Shown: one piece after another, positions 47,601 through 60,091 of the stretch | Layout: each line of letters begins with the position of its first letter | Numbering within the stretch: the first letter of the stretch is position 1 | Source of the DNA: Hetaerina americana | Lineage: Eukaryota; Arthropoda; Insecta; Odonata; Calopterygidae | Direction of reading: 5' to 3' | Assembly (NCBI GenBank): GCA_022747635.1 | Contig: JAKTNV010000005.1 | Coordinates: forward strand, 85,556,469-85,620,468 | DNA: 64,000 nt | Program-made: the position numbers and the translations under genes | The notes under the pieces: model-generated | What the model was told of the DNA's origin: nothing | The model's input: only the letters and a program-made list of their open reading frames with translations | Database searches by the model: none

Positions 47601-49161
47601 TGGGCATTGTGACAACAGATGATAGATATTTTAGTACCATAAGGGTGTGGTAATGCAATTTAACCTATTTCATCATCATTGTGACCAGTGAAGCATTACA
47701 CTGGTCTCATACAAATTGAAAAGATCAAGGCATTGATTGAGCCAAACACCACACTGATGTCGCATGGATAGCTAATCTTGTCCCCGCACCAATTTCTTAA
47801 GAGAGATTTCTCCCAAGGATTGATTTGCCCATGCTTTAAGGCTTCATGTGAAGTTGTTTTGAATGATCTACTCTATTATTGTTTTCTTTTCACATAAAAT
47901 AAATCACTGGAAATGATTCAATTCAATGGCCACAAATAGAGAATGCAAGGAATAGCCACCAAAGCAACCACAATTCAAAATGTAGGACCAATTAATTTAC
48001 ATCCAAGTAACTTCTAAGAGATTATCTTACAAATACCTGAACCTAGCAATATATATGATTTTTAATTGCAAATACTCTGATTTGTTCAATAAAATTACAA
48101 TCCCTTGCAACATACTTGGTGTGAGATAGTCACTGGCATATGCATACAGTTTCATGATATGTATACCAGAGAGCTAAATTAGCAATAACCTCGTCGTACG
48201 GCACTCAAAAGATTAAGTTCCTAATATCATTTCTTTCCTGAGAAACCCTAAGACTGCAAGTTCTCACTTCTAGTTTATGGATTTAACTCTCTTAATAACA
48301 TTTACAGTCAAATAATTCACATACACAGTGAACGCCATTAAGTAATGGTAAGGAATCAGATTATAAAATGCTTGGCATGGGAATTTAGTCACCATTAAAT
48401 AAAACGAGCAAATTCACAATGAGCACGAAGACAGCATAAAAATGCACTCTTTGAACATACACTTCAATATGGCATGATCTCTTCATAAGGCTAATGGCAC
48501 GTTTAACTAATCGCTACGCTTACTTCAATTTTACAACCTAGCTGAGTATGTTTCTTTACAAAATTATGCATAAATCTAATGAATGATAACTTACTCTCAA
48601 GGGGTTAATAAAAAAGTACTTCCTGATTCGGATACGGAGATCAACACAACAGTCCTGTCTCCCGCTTACAAACAGTTGACATAATATCCATTCTTGAAGG
48701 AGCATTGATTTCATCACAGAAGTTACCAGTTTTGTATGCCCACGTGTAGACAGCAAAACATACAATGACTTGAAAATCATGCCGTTCAAATAGACACGAG
48801 GAAAAAAGATCAAGAAATGAGCATACTTTCAACATACACAAATTTAAAAGTTGCGAAAAAGCCGTTGCAAATGGAAAAAAACACTCTCTTCATAAAAAGC
48901 TGACTAGTGTATACAGCTGGGTCATAAATAAGGGGAAAACTGACACGGCAAAATCTTGACTAATGATACAATGTACACACAAAAATATTTCACACACCAA
49001 TAACAAGTTGCAACAAAAATTAAAATGGGAAGTAAAATGATGACTAGACAAGAAATAGCAAATTGGGCTGCAGTGAAATATATCTGATATATTAATCTGC
49101 AATACTTCGAAAACCTTAAGCCCATGATATCCCATTTAAAAGCCTGAAATTTGTTAAGCTT
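44650..49161 (-). other. Long gene-free, repeat-poor block; possible TMEM134 3' untranslated region
   Basis: About 4.5 kb with no recognisable gene, SINE, LINE or transposon, in contrast to every other block of this length in the window. It is AT-rich and CpG-poor, like the gene introns. Potential minus-strand polyadenylation signals (TTTATT on the plus strand) occur at several places, including around 46187, 45150 and 44656. The left end is set only by the last of these and is not firm. Confidence 0.3.
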
Positions 49162-49894
49162 CTAGTTAAATAAAGGAAGATGATAAAAATCATACCCTCT
49201 CCTCCCTTTAACAGCTAAGTATATGTACACTACGTGATACGCCCCCGGAATGAAACAGATGAAGCCAGCTATGAAGAACACAAAACCTTGAATCCCCGTA
49301 AGTGGCAAGCACACTACCACAACACCGGTGACAAGGAGTCCTGGAAAACAAATTTCTTCTCAGCCAAATATCAAGACACAATGCAAGTATCAAAATGCAA
49401 ATTTATGACATACCAATTCCAATGATGAGCAAAACAAATGCGGCGAGAACCATTTTCCAATTCTCTCGTATTTTGGGATGATGCCAACAAGATTTTGATG
49501 GATCAAACATTCCTGTATAATAACTTCCATCCTGTATCAAGGAATCGCTATCCCTTGAGGCCGTCTATCATAAGTAATAAAGTTAAATTTCCTTAGCGTG
49601 ACTGACATTTAAAAGCAATCGCTTCCACGGCTTATATTTAGGTACTTCCAACACAATACTTACATCTTCCGGTAGTTTCATTTTTGTAGCAGTACTTGTA
49701 ACTGTACGAGAACATTTGTTGGGGTCTTCAATTCTGACTACTATACTATCTTCAGGAATAACATGCCTGTTTTTTGGCTTGAGCGGAGACCGCTCTGTGG
49801 TGGACCCGTACACTCGTATTGCGTCGTCATTTTCTTCCTCAAATGCATCATCTATTGAAAACCTATCCTTCTGGTTGCCCATTAACCCTGCCAT
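49162..49894 (-). CDS. TMEM134: TMEM134-like two-pass membrane protein, 3 exons, complete
   Basis: Exons on the minus strand: 49894-49664, 49564-49414, 49340-49162; GT-AG borders, phase kept, 186 residues. The N-terminal half is polar and begins close to RFSIDDAFEEEND, matching the FSIDDAFE motif of TMEM134. CWHHPKIRENWK precedes the membrane domain; the first transmembrane helix is about residues 115-139 (MVLAAFVLLIIGIGLLVTGV...) and the second about 145-171 (GFVFFIAGFICFIPGAYHVV...). It ends AVKGRRGYDFYHLPLFN, as in the family. The protein's role is not well known. The start is the ATG at 49894 (MAGLMGNQKDRF); the ATG four codons later is also possible. Confidence 0.93.
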
Positions 49895-51080
49895 TTTCAA
49901 TTATTGACTTTGCTGCAGACAACATTCGTACACTTTACAAAATACACGCCTCCCTCATCACACTCGCACATTACTCATGAAATGAATCAACTTTGACTTC
50001 TCGGAACACATACTCCACCCACGTAACTCAAGCAAACATTCAGCAACTTGCACGCGAGTGACATCTACCGTCGAAAAAGTGTTTTTACTCACGGGTGGTG
50101 CTGCTCTTGTTGAGTCGCTCCGATGGAGTTGATCTTTCTCATGAATCAGTGGATCCCCGTACACAGTTAATATGACGATCGTGACAGGATAAATAATCTC
50201 TTTCGTTTTATATTTTCCTGTACCATTATTCCATTCTTCTTCGCACGCCCTTGGGATCCTTAGAATTTTCATGGAAGTATGATTCCGCATCTCCCGCTCT
50301 GAACTGTTCTTCTTGTAATAATCAGTAGACAAATGGAAGGTTAAAGAAATAATGCCGTATTTTTGTCAGTACAAAGTTTTATAGGAAGAATAATGTAAGG
50401 AATTTCTTTATTGCAAGCAAAAAAGATTAGCGGGCAGAAACAAGATTAACGAGCATAATTTTTCCCTTAACGTTTAATGAAAGTTTAACTAAAGGAGGAA
50501 ATATTGCAAAATTTCTACCTTTTAGTTGCAAAAAATACATATACAGATAAATAAATTAATATTTTCGAGAAATTCCTCCATCGTTTTCACTTTGTTATCA
50601 CGGAGAATACGCATACTATATAGGAATGTTTCCTGCTTTCTTTTTTTGACAGCCGTAGATACGTTCTTCTATTAGTTAGTTGGCAAATGACGAAAAAATA
50701 TTTGTCGTGTGCATTAGAACTCCGTCGCAGCATCACTTTAGTGGAAATTCCTCATCATTAGATCTTTGAACCATCTAAAAATTTCAATGGTGAGTTTTTT
50801 GGGCTCCTTACCTTGGGAAATTGGCTATTCGATACAAAAGAGTTTGGAATAATCTTGAGCATAACTTATTTATATAAGCATAATCCATTGACAGCCCTGT
50901 AATATTTTTGCTACCTTTCTATTTGTTCCATGCAACACATATCCAACTCCTTTTTTTCATTTTTCTGGCAGAAACGCCACCAGCCAAATGACCCTAATCT
51001 CACTGTTCATTTGTTAGTAGTAGTTTACCCATAATCATGGGATTAAGGATATGTTTTAACATTGATTACATGAAATATAG
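49895..51080. other. TMEM134 upstream region, CpG-rich, no gene recognised
   Basis: Starts the CpG-richer right arm. It should contain the TMEM134 promoter, but no core element was placed. A 124-codon minus-strand frame (49958-50332) has no recognisable domain and no ATG-supported start that I trust. Confidence 0.4.
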
Positions 51081-51387
51081 GAGTAGTTTTAGGGGAAGCG
51101 ACCAGCAGTTAAGTCATTTGCGCCATTAGGGATGGGTGGGAAAGGATGAAGGGTGGAGAGAAACCCGACGTCGGCATTGGCCTACTCTTAACGAAAGGAG
51201 CCATAGGGTCCGCAGCTTTTTTAAAGTTCCATCCGACGGAAGGCGCACTCACTCTAAGCTATCTCCACAAAGCACCTTAAGCAGGGACCGGGATACCACT
51301 GAAAACATCTGCCGTCTCCAGGATTCGAACCCAGGCCCTCTCGGTGGGAAGCCAGAACGTTAGTTCCCGCACCATCCCGATCCCCCT
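51081..51387 (-). mobile_element. tRNA-derived SINE, family 1, copy d (well preserved)
   Basis: The minus-strand head GGGGATCGGGATGGTGCGGG continues with the A-box-like region; the B box GGTTCGAATCC is intact (51324-51334). CpG-rich body sites are kept (GACGTCGGCATTGG). The body is interrupted by a short run of T after GTCCGCAGC. This is one of the two best copies of the family. Confidence 0.9.
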
Positions 51388-53390
51388 GTTCATTTGGGCT
51401 TTATCATTATCGGCGGCGTAATGCGCCATTGTATTCCTCATTCCTCAGGCGAGTGTGCTGATGGCGGTAAACACATACACGGAGTTAATGAACAATGATT
51501 TTTTTTTCATAACCTTTGCACATATTATTGGTTGAACAAGTGACATTTTAGACTTACGAGGACGTAAACAGTGTAATCGGCAAGTCTACATTAATATTTT
51601 TATCATGGGCGCGTTAGTTTCTTTGTCAATTTTCCCACCACCTAAACCGTTCCAAATACTTCTAGCAAATTAATTTTTGATATAAATGTAGAACCCATAT
51701 GACCGTTTGAAAAACTTGGAAGGAGAATGGTATGCAACAAGTGAATATGCTGTCTTCCACGTCTCAAACGTCGTGTGTGTTGCGTAACTTCAGGATGGTG
51801 ATAAAATCCCGTTCCTATATAATAATAAGGAGAATAATATGATATATTTTGGCGAGTAAAACTGCCACTGATTCTGATAAACTGAGTGGAATTCATGAGT
51901 AATAAAACACTGAAAAAAATGGCAGTTTGCTTCCCAAGAGATTGATCATTGTCGGGGTAGTCCTTTTCAATCCAAAGTTGAATGATAGTCGAACATTTTA
52001 ACTTGAGATGGGGTCTTAAGTTGGAATTGTAAGGATAATATTTTAATACATACATCTATCGACCGATACGAAAGATTTCAAAACATTTCGATGAAAATTC
52101 AACACTATCCAGAAAAATTTTTTTGCCTAATAATCTATTTAGATACTGTGTCATCCACAACATTTTCTTCTATCGTCCATTTATTCTTCCGTACATTCAT
52201 CTGTGTAGCATAAAATCGTGCATTAAATAGAGTCAATGGTTCAGTCGCCGAAAAGATTGTCGTTTGTAATTGTTTCATTTGCTCTTGAGCGCAAGCTTAG
52301 ATTACGTTGCACGGAAGTGAAGGGCTTTCAATATGGCGTCATGAATCCGCTGAAGTAAAAATTTTTTTCTCACAGGTGAAAGGACCGTTTACTTTCCGAA
52401 GAGTGATATTCATTTCAGGTGGATGTAGAGAAGGAACGAATGCGCATTGAGTCACAGGCAATCGTTATTCTGAGAGATTTAGCCCTGTAATTAACCACTG
52501 GCATTCAATATAATATTTCTATTTGAAAACTCCATTTCAATGTTTCGTGATACGTAAAATTACCCGAGTTCAGTGACATTCGTGATTACCGATTTTTCTA
52601 TCCGCCCCTATGATATTTTTTATTACCTACTCTTTTTAGATTTTCAATTTGGGGTATTTTAGACCGGTTTCCTGACCACTGCAGTAGATAAGCGCTGCCT
52701 GAGGTAATCTGGGCCCTCCCCTCTCAGCTACGCTTGTGCTTCGACTCGGACGATGATGGGAAATGTTTCACAAACTTTTTAAGCAATTAGTTCACACTAA
52801 GCTTACCATTTCCAGTACTTCCAAATATTAATTAACAAAATTGTCAGCACCGGAATTTGCCAAATTCATAGTAAAAATTGAAATTCTTAAATAAGATGAC
52901 GGGCGACAGTTACTTGTAAATTAAGACCAGCCATTATTATTTACTCAAAAATTTAATTATCCCATTTATAATCAAACACGCCTTTCTTATCTTGCCTATA
53001 AACCTCCAATGGATAAGAATACATATATTTTAAAAGGCTACTCCGTCCAGGTTTTGTATTCTGCGTTCATTCGACTGAAGGAGGTTGTAATCAAACGTTT
53101 AGACAGGTTCCATGCTGGTCGTGTTCATCCCTACTATTCCAAAACGTTCGATGGGAGCCGAAATTCCACTTGACTGCGACTTTAACCGACATTGCTCAAG
53201 AAGCGTAACGATTTCGAAACGTTACGCTTCCAATCATTAAAAAAGATTCATGCAAACGTATTCTTCTCGACGTTTCTTTTATAGGAATGGTTGCGATATG
53301 AAAGGGTATGATTTTAGACATATAGAGGAACCCTATCCTCTATGACTCAAGCTTTTAATAGGACAGTCAATCAAAGTGCACTGCCGAATG
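51388..53390. other. Intergenic, no gene recognised
   Basis: CpG-normal sequence. A 137-codon minus-strand frame (51642-52055) is the longest here, but it has no recognisable domain, signal peptide or membrane segment pattern. Confidence 0.4.
53200..53230. repeat. Perfect hairpin, 11-bp arms
   Basis: GAAGCGTAACG, a 9-base centre (ATTTCGAAA), then CGTTACGCTTC. It stands outside any gene or recognised element. Confidence 0.7.
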
Positions 53391-53399
53391 CATTGGAAA

Positions 53400-54210
53400 G
53401 TCAGCGCGATAGGTATGGGATGAGAATCAATCTAAATAAAAATAGGATTGTGAGATTTCATAGAATGAGGAAGGCTATGTAAAACTTTAGAATAGGAGAG
53501 CAAAAACTAAAGCGGACTTAACAGTTTACTGCTGTCTTTTCCCTTCCTTTGGCAGTATTTTATTTTATTTATCCTGGCAGTGTTTTGGATCACAAAGGTC
53601 AAAGATGTCATCAGCAGAAACGCAAGAACGCTATCACAATGAAGATAAATTTGATAACAGGGATATTGAGTAAGGATGTAAGGTAAAAAAGTTTACATGG
53701 AGCGTGGTTTGTTAAGGACGGAAACTTGGCCATAAAAGCGAGATGCTGGGCGTCGATTTGAGGCTTTTGAGATGTGAGTGTGGAGAAGGAAGAAAAGAGT
53801 GAAGCAAACAGGAAGAATAACAAACGAGGAAGTGCTAGGCATGATGGACGACAAGAGAGGATTGTTGAGGGAAATCCAAAGAAGGAAGGTAAGATGGATG
53901 CGGAGCATTTTTGATTGGCGATGAAATGTTGGATGCTGGGGTAGAGGGGAGATCGTTAGACAAGTGAGGAATGAGTGGGATCGACGCCTTTGAGATGTGG
54001 GCGTGGAGAAAAATAGAAACGATAAATTTAGATGGAAAGGAAGGCATACGATACATTTTCAAGTGCGGTAGGGGAAGAAATTATCTTATCCTCTTAGGAT
54101 AAATTTGAAGAAGGCAGGACACGTAGATGTTAGAAATTCGTACTGCGAGGTGGTAATAGAGGAGAGAACCTTGGGAGAATGAAGTAGAAATTGGATATTG
54201 TATACTCAAA
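53400..54210 (+). mobile_element. LINE pol relic, sense
   Basis: Reads RYGMRINLNKNRIVRF and HRMRKAM (about 53412-53480), then, after a gap, RNARTLSQ-like and RRFEAFE (53750-53770), later GRRKVRWMRS-like sequence. This is the order GMKINxKKTK - GSETWxL - RxEAFEMWxWR of non-LTR pol C-terminal regions. Stops and indels are abundant. Same LINE group as the antisense fragments at 4.3, 40.1 and 57.6 kb. Confidence 0.6.
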
Positions 54211-54443
54211 GACTTTGAAAACTTTTGAAAACTAACAAACAATTTGGATTTTATTCAGGCAGAAAATATGCAGAGTTAGAGAGCAAGCTCTACACCATGT
54301 TGCGTAGCTCAGGGTTTAAGAATTTTTGTGTCATGTAGTATTTGTAATATAATATTTGGCAATGGGCTTGGGAGAATTGTAGTTTTGCAGTTTTAGGGTC
54401 GGTCGAAATCCTACCCCAACCCGGTAGACTTCTTTTAATTATA

Positions 54444-54452
54444 ACAATATAT

Positions 54453-54520
<68 letters not shown>
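54444..54520. repeat. TA microsatellite
   Basis: About 35 TA units with one short interruption (TATATAATATAT). Confidence 0.95.
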
Positions 54521-54572
54521 GACTATTTACTTAAAACAAGGGCAGAAAATCAGTTAAAAAAGAAAATATAAT

Positions 54573-54615
54573 AACAATTTTCCGCTAGATAATAGTTATC
54601 TAGCGGAAAGTTGTT
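54573..54615. repeat. Hairpin between microsatellite and SINE
   Basis: The two 20-base arms (54573-54592, 54596-54615) pair at 19 of 20 positions around a TAG centre; the core is TTTCCGCTAGATAA / TTATCTAGCGGAAA. Confidence 0.85.
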
Positions 54616-54628
54616 AATATATTATATA

Positions 54629-54830
54629 GCCGACCCCGGTGGCGGCGGGGTAACGTCCTCGTCTGCCATTCCAAGGGTCGCGGGTTCGATTCCCGCCTGG
54701 GTGAATTTCCCTCCATCTAGGGCTTGGGTGTTTGCAAATGTGACCATTGTTATCGTTGTTAATAGTTCGATGTAAAGGCCAAAATGTGCTGTTTTCGGAC
54801 TAATACTGAATAAATAAATAAACAAAAATT
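54629..54830 (+). mobile_element. tRNA-derived SINE, family 4, complete-looking copy
   Basis: The head starts GCCGACCCCGGTGGCGGCGG and has an A-box-like region, then the B box GGTTCGATTCC at 54684-54694 and GGGTGAATTTCCC. The body is about 100 bases and ends in an AATAAATAAATAAA tail near 54815. CpGs are intact. No second copy is in this window. Confidence 0.85.
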
Positions 54831-54839
54831 TATTATGTT

Positions 54840-57640
54840 TGAATTCCACCACATCACGCCTTCAACTACTCAATTTAGAACATGAGTTTATTTAGATTAT
54901 GGTGAATCAGGTTTTTCATTGGCAACTCGAGATGTCTTCTCCAGGTTCAATACTTTCATTAAATTTTATTTCTCACGAAACAATGGTTATATCGATGAAT
55001 TTAATGAAGATGTATCTCAATACTGTAGTGGTTATTGACCACCATCTGTTTGACTAATTTCATTCATGTCTTCATAATAATTTGAACAGAAGAGGAAGTT
55101 CAACATCAAATAATTGATAGTCGCAAAAATTGATAAGATTTTACAATGTTAAATACAATTATGGTGGAAGAATGCCCGGTGGTCCGCATTTCGGGAACGA
55201 TTTTGGCTAATTGCTTCGCAGAATTGCTATCGAATTTATTATTCATACTATGTGCTTTTCTGTTCCACGTGAGATTCTAGTATTCCACATGTAGAGAGCC
55301 TCTTCGAGCACAATCGCCGCAAATTCATTGGGGAACGGAGCTAACTGTGAAGAGCATATCTATCCTTTCCTTCTAGAACAAGGGCTAATTACCAACTTTG
55401 GTTTCGTGATTTTAACTCTCGAATTCGTAGCAACCTACTGCCACCAGCCCTCGCTTCGGATTCGTGAGGGATAATCCCCTGCTGCTCATTATTCCTGCGG
55501 CTACATCTCGTCGAAAAACTCTCCGTGTGGCATAGCCAGCGTATGGATTCGTCCTATCCGAGGAATGACCCCTAGTTCGCTGGGGGAGGGAGTGGAGAGA
55601 CGTCCAAGGCGATTTCGTGGGCGGAAGCTATGAGGCTATGAGGATTTTCTGCACGAAATTGAAGCAGGGTTGTTCGGTTTTACCCACATTGGTGAAAAGA
55701 TATCACGAAAAAACAGGAAAGCACGATCCTGGACAAATTAAAAGTTTTTTCCAGTTTCCCCACTTCTAAGCGTCCTTACGGAATTTTGAAACTATGTAAC
55801 TTCTTATTCAATGCATAGACGATTTTCAAATGCAAATGTTTATTGTTTTAATATTTACTTTTGCCAAATGAATTTTTTTTCATATTCATGTTGCGGATAT
55901 CTTTTTGCATTCATCTTCGTATCACAACATTGATATAATTCTCATCTCATACTATGGAATGCAACGCAGCGTGTGCAACGAAATAAACGCCCTGTTGTCT
56001 TCCGTGTGTTGTTTTCTGTTAACAATCGAGTCTCATAACCTAGAGGAGAGTCATTGACATATTCCTGATGTAATTAGGAGTATATCTGCATTATTTGGTA
56101 CAAATGCAGTATTTTGCACTCTAGAGTACGAAACATATGTATGCATACACTCACACCTGCGAGAAAACAAAAAAAATGGGGTAGAAAGACAACCCTGGAT
56201 TAAGAAGAGCTCTGAATTATTTTGCATTTATTTTTTTGGCATCCTAACTTGATTAGAGACCCAAGTATTATGTGCATATATATTTGCAGTGATAATAGAT
56301 ACACGTATTTTCATTCATTTCGTGGATCAACGACAGTGATCAAGACGAATGTTTCGCGTTTGCCACATGGGAACGTGCAGTTCACATAGAAAGTTATTGG
56401 AAGGATATCATTACATCTGGTACCAATAGAATGTTCATTAATAGGAAGTGATTGCGGATTTTTCGTTTATTTTCAGTTTTTTTAACTACGCCTTGGGTAT
56501 GTGATAGCGCGTTTGATGTATGCAATAAATTTAAGGGATAATATGTAAGATGTGGATGCAGGAAAATGAGAATCAGAATTGGGTAATGACACATTGAACG
56601 TTATGAAAAAAAAGTTGATTTTATCGAATAACTCTTTAATTTATGCTTTCTACTGAATCTTCGATGCAACACGTGTTTTTATTAGAATCCCTCAACTCAA
56701 TACTTTAGTTGTGAAAAAGTTAAATTGTCAGTCGCAAGGGTATCCTCATACAATTATTTTGAATTCGAAATCATTGCGAAGGGAAAGAAAAAAATAACGT
56801 GAAGGCAATTAAAATTTAACGAAATACTTCTAAATTATCTAAAGAGAAATAAAACCTTTCCTCAACTTCTACATGGTTAAGTCTTTTCTTTGAGAAGTGG
56901 ACTAATACTCAAATTTTTGACGTGGATTTTTGCAGCGGTCAAAGAATTTCTGTTGAATTAACTTAAGGATAAAGCTAAAAGTTAATTTTAATTTAACTTT
57001 AACTTGAATTAAATGGGTCTAGCTTAGAACTAAACTTAGTTAAAACTCCATTACCTTTTACCTGAGTGATTGAAACTGAATTACCTTTTGCGGCTAACTT
57101 CCCCGAGTGCGTTGAGAACCACCGCAATAAAAAGTCCAAAGGGTGAATGCTGATGAGCGAAGGGAGCAAGCAACTCTCCGATGCGGTCAGGGAAATTCAC
57201 ACTTTGAAGGGGAGCTAATAAGGGGAGGAGGAGGGGGGGGAGCTTAGTTTCTTTGCGGCCGTCCTTAAATTACGTAAGACCCCTTTCGCCTTTTATTATC
57301 TCTCCTTTGTAAGGACCCGTATGATGTGAACCCCTTCTTCTTACGTAATTACCTTGTGCTATGATCAATATCAAAGAGGCAGCATTCCTGAAAATAGAGT
57401 ATTTAAAGCTTTTTGCGGTGCGATTACTGGTTTTCGTGCTTTCATTTACGTCCTTCCATTTCGTGCTTTTTTATTTTTACGTGATTGCACTGAAAAAGTA
57501 CACTGAATTGAATGAAAACTTGTTCTTTTATAACTGTAGTGCTATTAGAATACACGAAAGGAAAGGAAACGAGCGTTTCGGAACTCCTTTAATAGGTTGA
57601 TGATTGCTTAAATACATTTGGAGCGACATATTATTTCAAG
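54840..57640. other. Intergenic, no gene recognised
   Basis: CpG-rich, low-repeat sequence with no frame that resembles a known protein. A G-rich stretch (GGGGAGGAGGAGGGGGGGGA) lies at about 57221-57241. Confidence 0.4.
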
Positions 57641-57990
57641 AAGAGAGAAGAACCCAAGCCTTGTATACAACTATCATCTTGCTTCAACAAACATGTTTCC
57701 ATGCTCCATATCTAAGTTTGAACAAGCCTTGTCTTAACATCCTTTCTCAAAGTCTTCTATTGCCTCCTCCTTTTGCAATTCTTTGCATAACTCAATTCTT
57801 CTTATGACCTCATTACTTAGATCTTTTGGGTCCAGGACACTTCCAAGATAGGTAAACTGTTCCACATGCTCTAGTTTATAAACTCCTATTTTGATTCCCA
57901 GAAACTGCAGGAGATACCACAGCAGTAACTTTTGATGGAGTCATCCGCTAATGTGCGTTGCAATGCAACGATTTCAGAGTGTAAAAATCT
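57640..57990 (-). mobile_element. LINE fragment, antisense, ending in the same small repeat as the 40-kb copy
   Basis: Matches the 40.37-40.69 kb block in order: ATCTTGCTTCAACAAACATG, CCATGCTCCATATC, CACTTCCAAGATAGGTAAAC, CACATGCTCTAGTTTATAAA, then GCAGTAACTTTTGATGGAGT and CATCCGCTAATGTGC. Past the shared junction the family 2 repeat continues longer here (GTGTAAAAATCTACTTTAAG). Confidence 0.65.
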
Positions 57991-57999
57991 ACTTTAAGA

Positions 58000-59215
58000 T
58001 TTCAGAGTTCATCTAGGACGATGAAAAATCATTTATTTATTAACAATGGCTAAAATAAGGATCCCCACGGACCAATCTCTCTCACCCCTCAGTAAGGAAA
58101 CACGAAAATGGCACAACTATCCTCCTCCCTAAAAGCCTTATGCAATTGAAGGACAGTTACTTTCCCCCTTGTGGTTTCCCCAAGGAGTTCCTCCCGCCGG
58201 AAAATCGCCCCCACGGGGATCATAACTGCACTTATCATCAAAGGTATCACCCTGTGATTTGAACCTAGGGCGCCCCTGTCAGGTGTGGAAAGCTCTGTTC
58301 CTTTAAGGATACGCTACAGATGTTGATTTATGCGGAATTGAAAGATAGAGAAAAGCACAGGTTTTCGTGTGGAGTAATGGTGGAGAGGCCAATCGGTGCC
58401 TGGACTAAACCTAGCTTAATATCGAGTTGCCTAAGGGTCACGAAGATGAACGTCCTATTTGACGGACAAAGTGATGGGAGAAATGATTGAACACATCCCA
58501 AACGGAACACCTTTCCTCGTTCCATTGGACGATTCAATGTATCTATAGCTGTATCTGGCCCAACTAGTCCACATTTTCCTTTTGAGTGTTCTAAATTTGA
58601 CGTCAAACCTTAGGAGAGCACATTTTCCTCAGAAGACCTTCCCCATGACTCACGAGACGCAGGCCATAGACGTGCGCTGTCCGTAGGTAATTCTCCCGTT
58701 ACTGACCGCAGCGGTTGACACGTCGTGACGGGTGTGATACTGGAATTCGTGACGCGCCTCGAAACTCGAGACCGAACGAGATTATTGAGAGTAAGTTCCC
58801 TTGGTGAATCCTAATTCGGGGTTATTTTACTTCGTCTACTTCGAGAGGAAGTAGACGAAGGGAGAGGGTTGAAGGTTCTGCATGAATATCAAAGGAGAAA
58901 ACCGTAATATTATATTTTTATTTAATATAGAAGGCGAGAAAAGTGGATGCAGAAGATCGCTGAATGAATAAACTATATTTTCACAAAAAATTTCTTTCGG
59001 TACTATGGTAAAGTTGATGTCGCCGGTGAGTCGAAACTGGTAGCACCGTAATAAATTTCGGTACTAGTAATAAATTTCGGAAGCATCGTGATAAATTTAT
59101 TATGGAAATATAAAAAGTTGCCACATTCAGTGATCGTGAATTTTAATAAATGTAACCCTGAAACATTTAAATTCGATTCAGGAGATGTTGGTCGGCAGTG
59201 GAAAGCTGAAATCTG
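58000..59215. other. Intergenic, no gene recognised
   Basis: CpG-normal. Contains the small hairpin at 58830-58860 and short frames without recognisable content. Confidence 0.4.
58830..58860. repeat. Perfect hairpin, 13-bp arms
   Basis: CTTCGTCTACTTC, loop GAGAG, then GAAGTAGACGAAG. Confidence 0.85.
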
Positions 59216-59222
59216 TGATAGA

Positions 59223-59480
59223 GAGGGGAATGATGGGAATTGCGGAGTTAAAGTACGCGTTACCAAACCGTAGGGCCCGGGTTCAAATCCCGGAGAAGTT
59301 GCAGAATTTTTCGAATTCTACCCCGATCCTTACTTGGTATGCCATGTGTACAGCAGGACTTCGAGTGTAAGTACGCCGTCCGTCGGATGGGACGTTGAAT
59401 TTTGTTACCCCTCGGTGCCTTTCCCTATTGAAAGGAAGCGAAGGCCGACATCGGTTCTCTCTCTCTCTCTCTAATATTTT
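59223..59480 (+). mobile_element. tRNA-derived SINE, family 1, copy e (opposite orientation)
   Basis: The only family 1 copy read on the plus strand. The head GGGGAATGATGGGAATTGCG leads to the B box GGTTCAAATCC at 59280-59290. The body is recognisable to GCCGACATCGGTT, then gives way to a CT run (59458-59472). Confidence 0.8.
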
Positions 59481-59639
59481 CTCCAATTCCCTGGATATCC
59501 TAGCTCTGTAAAACTACTCGATGGCGAAATATTAATGAATTAATCAAATCACAGTCGCGCAAATGACTTCACCTAACGATCTCTCACCTCCTAATAGCTG
59601 CTACCACAAACGTATAAATAGATAGAGATAGGGGCATGA

Positions 59640-59710
59640 AAATAATATTCAAGTGGGACAGAATGAAGGGCGGTAGAAAGTATGCGGAGTTGAAGAATGA
59701 TTACTTGTAA
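59640..59710 (+). mobile_element. LINE 3'-end scrap
   Basis: Reads [16 protein letters not shown] (about 59656-59703), the same 3' signature as the antisense block at 22.0 kb. Confidence 0.5.
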
Positions 59711-60091
59711 TAAGGCGTATAAAATCATTGAGTGTCGTGTAAGACTGTAGCATTGTCCAAAATTTCCCCTGGGTTTTTAAGAAATACTCAAGATGCTTCA
59801 TGCATTCAACGAATACTGTAAACAAGCCAAATTAGAGAGAAAATGTGTGCCCAGGAGAATGCTTTCCGTTTTTTACAGCATCATACCATAAGTTGACCAC
59901 TGAAGCTGGGATATCCTTATGTTCTTTTTGCATTTTGTGGAACGCCGCCACAGTTCAAACAGCTTGTGTTCTGGGTATTTATTTGATCTATCATTTTATT
60001 ATTTTTGGTTTACAAGAAAGACTCCTCGCCATGTTTTATGGGGAACGCGAGCCAAAATTCATTTTTTTATTTTTTTAAAAATTGTTATTCA

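Noticed and set aside
49958..50332. A 124-codon minus-strand frame just upstream of TMEM134
   Set aside because: No recognisable domain, doubtful start codon, and no splice link to TMEM134 that keeps phase. It may be promoter sequence open by chance.
51642..52055. A 137-codon minus-strand frame in the right arm
   Set aside because: No motif or composition typical of a protein family, and no neighbouring exons that would extend it.
54629..54703. A tRNA gene at the start of the family 4 SINE
   Set aside because: The B box is perfect, but the sequence does not fold into a full cloverleaf with a paired acceptor stem by eye, and a SINE body with an AATAAA tail follows.
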